A DNA stretch of 64,000 bases from Vicinamibacterales bacterium (GTDB lineage Bacteria; Acidobacteriota; Vicinamibacteria; Vicinamibacterales; UBA8438): contig JAPYUM010000004.1 in assembly GCA_029940535.1 (NCBI GenBank), positions 24,296 to 88,295 on the forward strand, read 5' to 3'. This document shows positions 22,425 to 32,198 of this stretch, one piece after another. A program made the position numbers and the translations under genes. How positions within the stretch are numbered: position 1 is the stretch's first letter; each line of letters begins with the position of its first letter. Below the pieces are notes generated by a model, which saw only the letters and a list, made by a program, of their open reading frames with translations, did no database searches and was not told the origin of the DNA.

Positions 22425-23848
22425 AGCCGGCGGTGCTCATCGTCGATGACGAGGCTGGCGTGCGGTCCTCGCTCGTCGGCGTCTTGGGTGACGAGGGATA
22501 CGCCGTCGAGGCGGTCGACTCCGGTGAAGCGTGCCTGCAGCGCGCTGCGAGTCACGTGTTCGACCTCATCATTCTGGATATCTGGTTGCCTGGTGCGGAC
22601 GGGCTGGAGACGCTGACGGCGCTTCGGAAGCGCGGTGTCGACGCGCAGGTCGTGATGATCTCCGGCCACGGGAGCATTGAGACGGCAGTACGGGCCATCA
22701 AGCTGGGCGCGTTCGATTTCGTCGAAAAGCCCCTTTCTCTCGAAAAGACCGTGCTGGTTGTGCGCAACGCGTTGCGACAGCGGCGTCTCGAGGTGGAGAA
22801 CCAGGCTCTGCGTGCCGACGCTGATCGCGGGCAGGTGATGGTGGGAGAGAGCCCCGTCATGGCGGAACTCCGAGAGCAGGTGGCGATGGCCGCGCCCACC
22901 AACGGCCGGGTGTTGATTCATGGCGAGAATGGCACCGGTAAGGAACTGGTGGCCAGGAGCCTGCACGCCCTGAGCCGGCGGGCCGCCGGTCCGTTTGTCG
23001 ACGTCAATTGCGCGGCCATTCCTGAGGAATTGATCGAAAGCGAACTCTTTGGACACGTGCGCGGCGCGTTTACCGGGGCGGTGCGCGACCGTCGGGGCAA
23101 GTTTGAGCTGGCTGACGAAGGCACCATCTTCCTCGACGAGATCGCCGACATGAGTTTGAAGACCCAGGCCAAGGTGCTCCGGGTGCTGCAGGAACAGGTG
23201 GTCGAGCCGGTCGGCGGTCGGGAGGGGATACCGGTCGACGTGCGTGTCGTCGCGGCCACGAACAAGAGCCTACCGGAAGAGATCCAGGCCGGCCGATTCC
23301 GCGACGACCTGTTCTACCGACTGAATGTCGTGCCGATCGTCGTGCCCCCGTTGCGAGACCGCCGGGAGGATGTGGGTCGCCTCAGCGAGCACTTTCTCAG
23401 CGTCTACGCCGGTGAGTATGGGCACGGGGTGAAGCGCATGGATCCGGACGGGTTGGCAGTGCTCCGTCAGTATGACTGGCCGGGGAACGTCCGGGAGCTA
23501 CGCAATGTCATCGAACGCGTTGTCATCATGGTTCCCGGGCCGGTGATCACGGTCCAGGATCTGTCTTTTCTCGAGACCGCGGTTCCGGCATCGGCTGGAC
23601 CGTCCGGTCACACGTCCGCCCCGGTGAGACTGCACGAGGCGCGGGATCGGTTCGAGCGCGACTACATTGTCAGCGCTCTGGCGGTGGAGCGCGGCAACAT
23701 CAGTCGCGCCGCTGATACGCTGGGTCTGGAACGTAGCAACCTCTATCGGAAGATGCGCGCGTTCGGTATCCGGCCATCCCGCCCCGCTGGGCCGCGGCGT
23801 TCGTCGCTCAGCGCGGGAGCCGGCAGTCCAGGACCTGATCCATCGTAA
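22421..23848 (+). CDS. Sigma54-dependent response regulator (NtrX/NtrC type)
   Basis: Receiver domain, AAA+ (ELFGHVRGAFTGAVRDRRGKFELADEGTIFLDEIADM), Fis-type HTH C-terminus. Confidence 0.94.
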   Translation: MKPAVLIVDDEAGVRSSLVGVLGDEGYAVEAVDSGEACLQRAASHVFDLIILDIWLPGADGLETLTALRKRGVDAQVVMISGHGSIETAVRAIKLGAFDFVEKPLSLEKTVLVVRNALRQRRLEVENQALRADADRGQVMVGESPVMAELREQVAMAAPTNGRVLIHGENGTGKELVARSLHALSRRAAGPFVDVNCAAIPEELIESELFGHVRGAFTGAVRDRRGKFELADEGTIFLDEIADMSLKTQAKVLRVLQEQVVEPVGGREGIPVDVRVVAATNKSLPEEIQAGRFRDDLFYRLNVVPIVVPPLRDRREDVGRLSEHFLSVYAGEYGHGVKRMDPDGLAVLRQYDWPGNVRELRNVIERVVIMVPGPVITVQDLSFLETAVPASAGPSGHTSAPVRLHEARDRFERDYIVSALAVERGNISRAADTLGLERSNLYRKMRAFGIRPSRPAGPRRSSLSAGAGSPGPDPS

Positions 23849-24701
23849 CGTCACGCAACCCCAGGCAGTGGGCGGCCGTCGAGAGGAGCGCGCCCGCCGG
23901 GGCCAGCCCGACGATTTCGCTGGCCTCCACCACTACCCCACGGCGTTGTGCCTCGTTCTCCACGGCGGCGAACACGGTGTGGAGCGCCGTGGTCTCGTGG
24001 TCTACCAGGTTGATCGACACCTGGACGATCTCCGGATCCTCGGTGCGCACCCCGATCGCCTTTACGGCCGGAAGACCGCCGCTGGAGGCGCGGATGCGGC
24101 GAGCGATCTGGCGGGCGATGTCGAGGTCGGCGGTGCGCAGGTTGACGTTGAACGCGATCAAGATCTTCCGCGCCCCAATGGCGGACGCGCCGGCCGATGG
24201 ATGCGGCCGGGCCGGTCCGAAATCGGGGTCCCACGAGTGCCCGCTCATCTTTGACGCAAGCCCTTCGAATTCGCCCCGGCGGACCAACTCGAGTCGCTCC
24301 CGTTCCGGCCCCCGAGCCGCCCGACCATACAGATAGACCGGAATGTCGAACCGTGCTGCCACCGCCTCCGCGAGGGCGGTCGCCGTGCTGACACACACCC
24401 CCATGTCCGCCACGGCCAAGGGAACCAGCGGCACAACATCCACCGCTCCGATGCGGGGGTGTTCGCCCGTGTGACTCCGGAGGTCGATCGCCTCGATGGC
24501 GACCGCGTACAACGAGAGCAACGCCGAGTGCAACGCGTTGGGGAGACCAACCAGCGTGAAGACGGTTCGGTTGTGCGCGGCATCAGACGACACGTCGAGC
24601 AGGGTCACGCCCGGTTGGCCACGGACGGCGGCCGCCAGCGCCTGAATGACCGGCGCGCGGCGACCCTCGCTGACGTTCGGCACGGCTTCGATAAGTGTCA
24701 C
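23808..24701 (-). CDS. Glutamate formimidoyltransferase
   Basis: VTLIEAVPNVSEGRRAPVIQALAAAV...RSHTGEHPRIGAVDVVPLVPL; GTG start at 24701. Confidence 0.9.
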   Translation of the reverse strand: MTLIEAVPNVSEGRRAPVIQALAAAVRGQPGVTLLDVSSDAAHNRTVFTLVGLPNALHSALLSLYAVAIEAIDLRSHTGEHPRIGAVDVVPLVPLAVADMGVCVSTATALAEAVAARFDIPVYLYGRAARGPERERLELVRRGEFEGLASKMSGHSWDPDFGPARPHPSAGASAIGARKILIAFNVNLRTADLDIARQIARRIRASSGGLPAVKAIGVRTEDPEIVQVSINLVDHETTALHTVFAAVENEAQRRGVVVEASEIVGLAPAGALLSTAAHCLGLRDVTMDQVLDCRLPR

Positions 24702-24832
24702 GCGGGGACGTATACCACAGTCACCCGGTGGAAGGTCTTCAGAGTGACAGGCCATCGGACCGCCCGGTTGACGATCCCCGTGCGGTGGCCCATAATCGGC
24801 CACGGTTCGCCCGTTGCTGGCGGCCTTTCCCC

Positions 24833-25693
24833 ATGTCGGACCCAGCCCAGCGTAACGACGTTCCCGCCACGACGGTGGCCGGCGCGGATCGTGCCGCCAA
24901 GATCGAACAGCTACTGCTGTCCGGGCTCGACCGCTACGTCCAAGGACAATTCGACCGGGCCGTGGACGTCTGGACCCGAGTCCTGTTTCTGGATCAGACC
25001 CATGCTGGGGCGAGGGCGTATATCAAACGCGCCCGGGAGGCAATGGCCGAGCGGCTTCGCGAATCGGAAGCCTTGCTCCATGCCGGCGTCGACGCCTGCG
25101 AGCGAGGAGAGGCGGTCGAGGCGCGGGCGCTGCTCACCAAGGCCATCGAGCGTGGCGGGGCGAACGATGAAGTGCTCGCCGCGCTGGATCGGGTGGAGCG
25201 CCTCGGTGTGGTGACCCCGACCGCGTCGGGAGACGCGGTGCGGCGTCGTGGCCGCGTCAGACATCCCCGGCACGATGTCGGGCGAGTCGTCCCACGCGGC
25301 CCGCGTCGACCCTCGGCCCTCTGGCTGCTGCCGTTGGTCGTGACGGCGGCGGTCACCGCCTATTTCGTGGGCGGCTGGGCCTCGAGCGAGCTCGGGCCGA
25401 TGGATGCCCGACCCCGAGGGGCGGTGAGCGTGTCTCTTGAGTCGGTCGAGCCGTTGCCGGTGCCGTCCGTGCCCGAGCTGGCGCTCAGGCGCGCAGAGGC
25501 ATTGGCAGATGAGGGGCGCGTGAGTGAGGCGCTCGGCGTGCTGGCGACCGTCGGACGTGGCGCCGGGGTGGGTCAGGGGCTCGAGGCGTTGCGGGGACAG
25601 CTTCAGCGACGCTTGGTGGACGGGGTGACGGCCGGTGATCGTGGGACGCTCCGCTCGACCGACGCCGCTCCAACCGGGAGACCCACGCCCTGA
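24833..25693 (+). CDS. Hypothetical TPR-like protein with one TM segment
   Basis: LSGLDRYVQGQFDRAVDVWTRVLFLDQTHAGARAYIKRAREAM repeat-like helices; start at ATG 24833. Confidence 0.6.
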   Translation: MSDPAQRNDVPATTVAGADRAAKIEQLLLSGLDRYVQGQFDRAVDVWTRVLFLDQTHAGARAYIKRAREAMAERLRESEALLHAGVDACERGEAVEARALLTKAIERGGANDEVLAALDRVERLGVVTPTASGDAVRRRGRVRHPRHDVGRVVPRGPRRPSALWLLPLVVTAAVTAYFVGGWASSELGPMDARPRGAVSVSLESVEPLPVPSVPELALRRAEALADEGRVSEALGVLATVGRGAGVGQGLEALRGQLQRRLVDGVTAGDRGTLRSTDAAPTGRPTP

Positions 25694-25714
25694 CCTCCAG
25701 AAACGATTGGGACG

Positions 25715-26473
25715 GTGTCGGTCGTGGGGCGGCCGGTGGCGCGCGAGCGGCGTCTCGAGGGAAGAGCAGAACAGATGGTGACACGTCCAGCGCGCGGCGG
25801 TCGACCGAGGCGGCCCGCGGGCGAGCCGGGGGGGCGCGCGCCCAAGCCGCTCGGGACGAGTTCCGGTCTTCCACTGTTTCCCAACGCTACGAGTCCCTCC
25901 GCGGCCGCCGCCCCGGAGGGACCGCGGACTCGCTCGCCGCTGGCCGTTCGACGCCCTCCGCCGGATCCGACGCAGCCGTCTGTGCGGGCGGGCCGCGAGA
26001 AGTCCGAGCGACAGCTGTCGTTCGACGCGCCGGCGGTGGGGACGACGACGGATGGGCTCGCGGCGGCGGCGAGCCTATCGTCACGGCTGATAGCCGGGGG
26101 GCTCGATGCCGCATTCCTCCTACTGCTGGACGCGGTCGTGGTCGGACTCACGCTTCGGCTGGCTGGGCTTGATGTCGACTCGCTCGACGCGTTGCCCATC
26201 GCGCCCCTCGCCGTGTTCCTGCTCTTGCTGGACGCCGGCTATGTCGTCGTGCTCACCTCCACGAGGGGGCAGACATTTGGAAAGATGGCGGTCGGGATCC
26301 GCGCGGTCGACGCCGCGGGTCATCCAGTCACCATCGCCGCGGCGCTGATTCGGGCGGCCACGATGGTGGTGTCCATGTTGCCGGCTGGCGCTGGTCTGGT
26401 CTGGATGTGTGTCGTGCGGGACCGGCGCGGGTTGCACGACCGTGTCGCCGGTACGCGGGTCGTTGTGGTGTAG
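25715..26473 (+). CDS. RDD family membrane protein
   Basis: SRLIAGGLDAAFLLLLDAVVVGL...TSTRGQTFGKMAVGIRAVDAAGHPVTIAAALIRA...DRRGLHDRVAGTRVV. Confidence 0.82.
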   Translation: MSVVGRPVARERRLEGRAEQMVTRPARGGRPRRPAGEPGGRAPKPLGTSSGLPLFPNATSPSAAAAPEGPRTRSPLAVRRPPPDPTQPSVRAGREKSERQLSFDAPAVGTTTDGLAAAASLSSRLIAGGLDAAFLLLLDAVVVGLTLRLAGLDVDSLDALPIAPLAVFLLLLDAGYVVVLTSTRGQTFGKMAVGIRAVDAAGHPVTIAAALIRAATMVVSMLPAGAGLVWMCVVRDRRGLHDRVAGTRVVVV

Positions 26474-26600
26474 CGGTCGTGGTACCCGTGTTTCAGTTTG
26501 GCAGTCCTCTTTGTTCGATGTCTGACTGCACCCGGTCGGTCGCCGGCTGGCCCGGCGTCACTCAACATTCCACGATGGCATGGGTGGCGCGAGGCGCCGT

Positions 26601-27071
26601 ATGACCGAGACCGTACGGCGGGTGTTGGTCGGCGTCGCGACCGTTGGCCCCTGCGGGTTCGTTCCGAGAGCACCGGGGACCGTGGGGTCAGTGGCTGGGG
26701 TGGCGCTCTTCTGGGTGGTCCGATCGGCTCACTCTCTCTGGCTCGAGGCCGTGGTGCTGATCGCGGTGATCCTGGTGGGCGTCGTCGCAGCGTTCGAGGC
26801 CGAGTCGAAGTATGAGCGCCGAGATCCTGGATACATCGTCATCGACGAAGTGGCGGGCATGTTGCTGACGCTTCTGGCGGTGCCGGTGGGAGTAGGCGGC
26901 GTCCTGATCGGGTTCGTGGCGTTTCGTGTGTTCGATGTCGTGAAGCCGTTTCCCGCTAGGCAGGCCGAGGCACTGCCCGGTGGGTGGGGGGTCATGGTCG
27001 ATGACCTTGTGGCGGGCCTCTATGCCCAGGGGGCGTTGCGGCTCCTTCTGTGGGTCGGGGCCCTCGCGTGA
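26601..27071 (+). CDS. pgpA: Phosphatidylglycerophosphatase A
   Basis: RAPGTVGSVAGVALFW...RDPGYIVIDEVAGMLLTLLAVP...FDVVKPFPARQAEALPGGWGVMVDDLVAGLYA. Confidence 0.92.
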   Translation: MTETVRRVLVGVATVGPCGFVPRAPGTVGSVAGVALFWVVRSAHSLWLEAVVLIAVILVGVVAAFEAESKYERRDPGYIVIDEVAGMLLTLLAVPVGVGGVLIGFVAFRVFDVVKPFPARQAEALPGGWGVMVDDLVAGLYAQGALRLLLWVGALA

Positions 27072-28384
27072 GCGTCGAGGCGCCGGACAGCCTGCCTCGC
27101 CTTGCGACCGCGGAGGTTATCGCAGTCGGCTCCGAGCTCCTGACGCCTTTTCGTACCGACACAAACTCACTGTTTTTGACCGCGAGACTCAACGAAATAG
27201 GGGTCGTGGTTCGGCGGAAATCGATCGTGGGTGACTCGCCGACCGACCTCGCCGGTGCCATCGGCGAGGCGCTCGCACGTGTGGATTTGCTCGTGGTCTG
27301 TGGCGGACTGGGCCCGACTGACGACGATCTGACGCGAGAGACGGTGGCCGAGGTGCTTGGTCGCTCGCTGCATGAGGACTCTGACATCCTCCAGCAGCTC
27401 CGCGAGCGGTTCGAGGCGCGGGGATGGACGATGCCGGAGAACAATCGGCGTCAGGCGTGCGTCCCCGACGGAGCGGTCGTGCTCGAGAATCCGCGCGGCA
27501 CGGCTCCCGGGCTGTGGCTCGAAGCGGGCGGTCGAGTGGTCGTCTTGCTGCCAGGTCCACCCCGCGAACTCGAGCCGATGTTCGCCGATCTCGCGCGCGG
27601 CCGGTTGGCGGAACGCGTGTCAGACGAGCGGCTCTATCGTCGAGTGGTGCGGGTCGCCGGGCGAGGGGAGTCGCACGTTGAGGAGTTGGCGCAGCCGGTC
27701 TACGCGGCGTGGCGACACGGCGACCCGGCGATCGACACCACGATCCTGGCGTCGCCGGGGTCCGTCGAGCTGCACCTCTCGACGCGGGTCGCCACGGCGC
27801 CCGAGGCCACGATTGTCCTCGACCGGGCGACCGCGCAGTTGGCCGTGGTACTCGGTGACCATGTGGTCAGCACGGATGGCCGTACGCTGTCCGAGGTGGT
27901 GGGTGACTCGCTCCGCCGCCACGGCCATCGTGTGGCGGTCGGAGAGTCATGTACCGGGGGGCTCGTCTCGGCCGCGCTCGTCGATACGCCCGGGAGTTCG
28001 CGCTATGTCGTGGCGGGGTTCGTCGCGTACTCGAACGAGACCAAGCGTTCCGTGCTCGGAGTCGGCGCCGCACTATTGGCGGAGCATGGCGCTGTCAGCG
28101 AGCCGGTGGCGCTGGCCATGGCGGAGGGGGCGCGTCGCGCCGCGGACGTAGAGATCGGAGTCGGCGTCACGGGGATCGCGGGACCCGGTGGGGGCACCGC
28201 GGAGAAACCGGTGGGCACCGTGTGCATCGCGGTCGTGGCGCCGGACGGTGGCCGGACCGTCAGGACACTCCAGCTTCCCGGTGACCGCGCGATGATCAGG
28301 CAGATGGCGACGCGTACCACCGTGGATCTACTCCGCCGCGTGTTGGCGCGGATGGAGACGCATGAGGCTGTTCGTGGCGATTGA
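27068..28384 (+). CDS. cinA: CinA family protein (competence/damage-inducible; nicotinamide-nucleotide amidase)
   Basis: AEVIAVGSELLTPFRTDTNSLFLTARLNEIGVVVRRKSIVGDSP...GESCTGGLVSAALVDTPGSSRYV...GVTGIAGPGGGTAEKPVGTV. Confidence 0.94.
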   Translation: MSVEAPDSLPRLATAEVIAVGSELLTPFRTDTNSLFLTARLNEIGVVVRRKSIVGDSPTDLAGAIGEALARVDLLVVCGGLGPTDDDLTRETVAEVLGRSLHEDSDILQQLRERFEARGWTMPENNRRQACVPDGAVVLENPRGTAPGLWLEAGGRVVVLLPGPPRELEPMFADLARGRLAERVSDERLYRRVVRVAGRGESHVEELAQPVYAAWRHGDPAIDTTILASPGSVELHLSTRVATAPEATIVLDRATAQLAVVLGDHVVSTDGRTLSEVVGDSLRRHGHRVAVGESCTGGLVSAALVDTPGSSRYVVAGFVAYSNETKRSVLGVGAALLAEHGAVSEPVALAMAEGARRAADVEIGVGVTGIAGPGGGTAEKPVGTVCIAVVAPDGGRTVRTLQLPGDRAMIRQMATRTTVDLLRRVLARMETHEAVRGD

Positions 28385-28508
28385 TCTGGACGAGGCCGCG
28401 CGGGCTGCATCATCACAGGGCGCGGCGACAATCGGGTTGTCAGTGGGGGTGGGTGAGAGGGGCCTTCCGCGGCGGTATCGAGTGGCCAGGCCACCACGAT
28501 GGAGATGA
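28362..28508 (+). pseudogene. thpR: N-terminal remnant of RNA 2',3'-cyclic phosphodiesterase ThpR
   Basis: ATG 28362 reads MRLFVAIDLDEAARAA, the expected ThpR start, then unrelated residues and TGA at 28506; only 48 aa remain before gpsA. Confidence 0.55.
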
Positions 28509-29542
28509 CGAGGATGAGGGAGGTCACCGTACTCGGGGCTGGAGGGTGGGGCACCGCGCTCGCAATTCATATCGGCCGTCTGGGAACGCCCGTGCGTCTG
28601 TGGGGTCGCAACGCGGCGCTGGTCGACACGTTGCGGGACGAGCGGCGCAACCAGGCCTATTTGGCGGATGTGATGTTCCCGCCGGCATTGACTCCAACGA
28701 CGTCCCTCGAAGATGCGCTGGCCACCGCGGACTGTGTCGTGTCGGCCGTGCCGTCGCATGGCACCCGCGAGGTGATGCGCCGCGCCGCACCATTGATGCG
28801 GCCGGACGTCACCATCGTCAGCGCGACGAAGGGGTTCGAGGGCGGGACTCTGAACCGGATGTCAGAGGTCATCCAGCAGGAGGCGGGACCGTCGCGTTCG
28901 ACGGCCGTGTTGTCGGGACCCAGTTTCGCGGCGGAGTTGGCGCGAGGGGCGCCCACCGCGGTGCTCGTCGCCAGCTCGTCGCCTGATGTCACCTTTCGGG
29001 TCCAAGAGGACTTCCGGTCGGCCTATCTCCGGCTCTACGCGAGCGACGATGTCGTCGGGGTTGAGGTGGGCGGCGCCATGAAGAACGTCATCGCGATCGC
29101 GGCCGGTGTCGTCGAGGGTCTGGGCCTGGGCTCGAACGCGCTGGCGGCATTGATGACCAGGGGGCTGGCGGAGATTTCGCGGTTGGCCTACGCGATGGGA
29201 GGACGCCGCGAGACGTTGGCGGGGCTGAGCGGACTGGGCGATCTCATCTTGACGTGCACCGGGCGACTGAGTCGCAACCGCCATGTGGGGATCGAACTGG
29301 GTCGGGGCCGAACCCTGCCGGAGATTCTGGCCGAGGCACGAACCGTAGCCGAGGGAGTCAGGACCACCGAGGTCGCCCTGCAACTCGGCCGCCGACACGG
29401 CGTGGACCTGCCGATTGCGACTCAAATGGCCGCGGTCCTGGCGGGACGCACTGAGGCGCGGGTCGCGGTCGACGAGCTGATGCTCAGGCGACAGCGGCCG
29501 GAAGCCGACGGTCCCCCGAGCGGCTCCCCTCCTGTGACATAG
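28499..29542 (+). CDS. gpsA: Glycerol-3-phosphate dehydrogenase [NAD(P)+]
   Basis: VTVLGAGGWGTALAIHIGRLGTPVRLWGRN...VSATKGFE...GAMKNVIAIAAGVVEGLGLGSNALAALMTRGLAEI. Start could be 28499, 28505 or 28514. Confidence 0.95.
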   Translation: MEMTRMREVTVLGAGGWGTALAIHIGRLGTPVRLWGRNAALVDTLRDERRNQAYLADVMFPPALTPTTSLEDALATADCVVSAVPSHGTREVMRRAAPLMRPDVTIVSATKGFEGGTLNRMSEVIQQEAGPSRSTAVLSGPSFAAELARGAPTAVLVASSSPDVTFRVQEDFRSAYLRLYASDDVVGVEVGGAMKNVIAIAAGVVEGLGLGSNALAALMTRGLAEISRLAYAMGGRRETLAGLSGLGDLILTCTGRLSRNRHVGIELGRGRTLPEILAEARTVAEGVRTTEVALQLGRRHGVDLPIATQMAAVLAGRTEARVAVDELMLRRQRPEADGPPSGSPPVT

Positions 29543-29549
29543 TGAATCC

Positions 29550-30461
29550 GTGAGCGTTCTCGAACGGCTTCGGGCCGGTCTGCGGCGTACCGCCGCACAA
29601 CTCGTGGACCGCATCGACGGTCTTGACGCCGGTCGGCGTGCTGACGGCGGCGGTCCTGCTGTCGATACGCTGGATGACCTGGAGGGCATTCTGCTCGAGG
29701 CGGACATCGGGGTCGCGGCCACCGCCCGTTTGCTCGAGGTCGCGAGGGGCCAGACTGCCGCGTCGGATCTGCGCACGGTCGTCAAGACGGAGTTGCTCCG
29801 GCTGCTCGAGCTGTCCGGTCCAGCGCCGGCGAGCGACGCCCATCCGCGGGTCGTGCTCGTCGTTGGGGTCAACGGCACCGGCAAGACCACCACGGTCGGG
29901 CGTCTGGCGCGGCTGTTGGCGCTGTCGGGAGAGCGGGCGGTGATTTGTGCCGCCGATACGTTTCGCGCCGCCGCCGTTGAACAGCTGGAAGTCTGGGCCC
30001 GACGGGTCGACGCGGACTTCGTCAGAGCGCGGCCCGGGTCTGACCCGGCCGCCGTGGTGTTCGATGCGATTACGGCCGGCAAGGCGCGGGGACGTGATGT
30101 CGTGCTGGTCGACACCGCGGGTCGTCTACATACTCGTGCCAATCTCATGGATGAGCTCGACAAGATCCGTCGTGTGGCCGGCCGGGCCGTGGCCGGCGCG
30201 CCGCATGAGACGCTGCTGGTGCTCGACGCCACCGTCGGGCAGAACGGATTGGCTCAGGCTCGCGCTTTTCTCGAGGTCGCGGGCGTCACCGGGATCGTGT
30301 TGACGAAGCTGGACGGTACGGCCAAGGGAGGGATTGCCGTGGCTATTTCGGCCGAGCTCGGGGTGCCCATCCGGTATGTGGGAGTGGGGGAGCAACTGGA
30401 CGACCTGGTGCCGTTTTCGCCAGCCGAGTATGTGGACGCGTTGTTCGAGCCGGTGTGGTGA
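29550..30461 (+). CDS. ftsY: Signal recognition particle receptor FtsY
   Basis: [49 protein letters not shown]...[25 protein letters not shown]...[17 protein letters not shown]. Confidence 0.96.
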   Translation: MSVLERLRAGLRRTAAQLVDRIDGLDAGRRADGGGPAVDTLDDLEGILLEADIGVAATARLLEVARGQTAASDLRTVVKTELLRLLELSGPAPASDAHPRVVLVVGVNGTGKTTTVGRLARLLALSGERAVICAADTFRAAAVEQLEVWARRVDADFVRARPGSDPAAVVFDAITAGKARGRDVVLVDTAGRLHTRANLMDELDKIRRVAGRAVAGAPHETLLVLDATVGQNGLAQARAFLEVAGVTGIVLTKLDGTAKGGIAVAISAELGVPIRYVGVGEQLDDLVPFSPAEYVDALFEPVW

Positions 30462-31561
30462 TTGCGGTGATTGCCGTCAGCGCCGAGGAGGCGTCGATGG
30501 ACGAGGCCCTGGCGCTCGCGGCTCGCGGCCGCGGCGCGACCAGCCCGAACCCGATGGTCGGTGCCGTCGTGACGCACGGGGATCGCGTCGTCGGCCGCGG
30601 ATACCACGTCCGGGCGGGGGCGCCCCACGCCGAGGTGATGGCCCTCAACGACGCCGGCGAGGCGGCTCGAGGCGGGCGGCTCTATTGCACCCTTGAGCCG
30701 TGCGCACATACCGGACGCACCGGGCCGTGTGTCGAACGGATCGTCAACGCCGGGCTGCACGACGTGGTGGTAGGGGTCGAGGATCCGAATCCACGCGTGA
30801 ACGGGGCCGGCATCCAGTACTTGCGCGATCACGGCATCGCCGTGTCGGTTGGTCTCCGTCGCGTAGAGGCGACGCGTCTCAATGAGGCGTTCTTCAGCGT
30901 TCAGCGACGCGCGCGGCCGTTTGTAACGATGAAGGCTGCGGTCAGTCTCGACGGATGCATCGCCGCGGCTCCCGGTGAGCGGACCGCGTTGACCGGACCC
31001 GAGTCCGCGGCTCACGCTCACCGCGTGCGGGCGTGGGTGGACGCGATCGGCGTTGGCTCGGAAACGGTGCTCGTCGACGATCCGTTATTGACGGCGCGCG
31101 GCGTCTCTCGGACCCGGCCGCTCGTGCGCGTGCTCTTTGACACCCGGATGCGCACGCCGACCACGGCTCGCGTGCTCACGACCACCGACACCGGCCCGGT
31201 CGTGGTGATGACGACCGAGGCCGCGGTGGACGCCTGGCCGGCGCGCGCGGCGGGGCTCGAGGCGGCTGGCGCCCTCATTGAGGCGTTGCCTCGTCGTGAC
31301 CCCGCCCTGGCGATGTCACGGCTGGTCGCCTACGACGTGAGCGACATGCTGGTGGAGGGGGGCGCCGTGCTGCACCGCGGCGTCTGGGACGCGGACGTGG
31401 TCGACCGCGTTCGCTTCTATGTGGCTCCGGTTACCTTGGGTCGGGGCGCGGTGCCGTGGATGTCGGACGGGGGACCGTCGATTGCCGCGCTGGGCGGCGG
31501 CGAGCCACGTTGGTTAGGTGACGACGTGTTAGTGGAGGCAGATGTTCAACGGACTGATTGA
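30455..31561 (+). CDS. ribD: Bifunctional riboflavin deaminase/reductase RibD
   Basis: [50 protein letters not shown]...[21 protein letters not shown]. Confidence 0.95.
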   Translation: MVIAVIAVSAEEASMDEALALAARGRGATSPNPMVGAVVTHGDRVVGRGYHVRAGAPHAEVMALNDAGEAARGGRLYCTLEPCAHTGRTGPCVERIVNAGLHDVVVGVEDPNPRVNGAGIQYLRDHGIAVSVGLRRVEATRLNEAFFSVQRRARPFVTMKAAVSLDGCIAAAPGERTALTGPESAAHAHRVRAWVDAIGVGSETVLVDDPLLTARGVSRTRPLVRVLFDTRMRTPTTARVLTTTDTGPVVVMTTEAAVDAWPARAAGLEAAGALIEALPRRDPALAMSRLVAYDVSDMLVEGGAVLHRGVWDADVVDRVRFYVAPVTLGRGAVPWMSDGGPSIAALGGGEPRWLGDDVLVEADVQRTD

Positions 31562-32198
31562 ATCGTGCGGCACGGTTGCCGAACTCCGGCCGATACCGGC
31601 CGGTTATCGTATCCTCGTGGCGACGCCGCTGGCGGGTGAGTTGCAGCTCGGGGAGAGCATCGCCGTCAACGGCGTCTGCCTGACCGTCGTCCACACCGAG
31701 GTCGGGGTGGAGGGACGGCGGAAGGACGGGGGGGCCTTCCACGCTGAGATCTCGCCAGAAACGGCGCGCGTGACCGGTCTCGGCTTGCTCGAGGCTGGGA
31801 GCGTCGTCAATCTGGAACGGTCGATGCGAGCAGATGCGCGCGTCGGGGGACACTTCGTTCAGGGACATGTGGACGCCACCGGCCAGATCGAGACCGTGCG
31901 GCATGAGGCGGAGTTCCATTGGGTCACGGTCAGTTTTCCGGCGGTGCTGACCCCGCTTCTGGTTCGAAAAGGGTCAATCGCGGTCGACGGGATCAGTCTC
32001 ACCGTGGCCGGGCTCGATGACGCCCAGTTCGTCGTGCAGATCGTGCCCTTCACCTGGGACCACACGAACCTCAGTCACCTGGACGTGGGTGCGACCGTCA
32101 ACCTGGAGTGCGATATCATCGGAAAATACGTCGTACGAGCATTGGAGGTCGGCGAGTTCGCCAGGCCTAAGCTCGACGTCGAGGAGCAGGATGGCTGA
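31542..32198 (+). CDS. ribE: Riboflavin synthase alpha subunit
   Basis: [30 protein letters not shown]...GESIAVNGVCLTVV...GHVDATGQIE. Confidence 0.95.
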   Translation: MFNGLIESCGTVAELRPIPAGYRILVATPLAGELQLGESIAVNGVCLTVVHTEVGVEGRRKDGGAFHAEISPETARVTGLGLLEAGSVVNLERSMRADARVGGHFVQGHVDATGQIETVRHEAEFHWVTVSFPAVLTPLLVRKGSIAVDGISLTVAGLDDAQFVVQIVPFTWDHTNLSHLDVGATVNLECDIIGKYVVRALEVGEFARPKLDVEEQDG

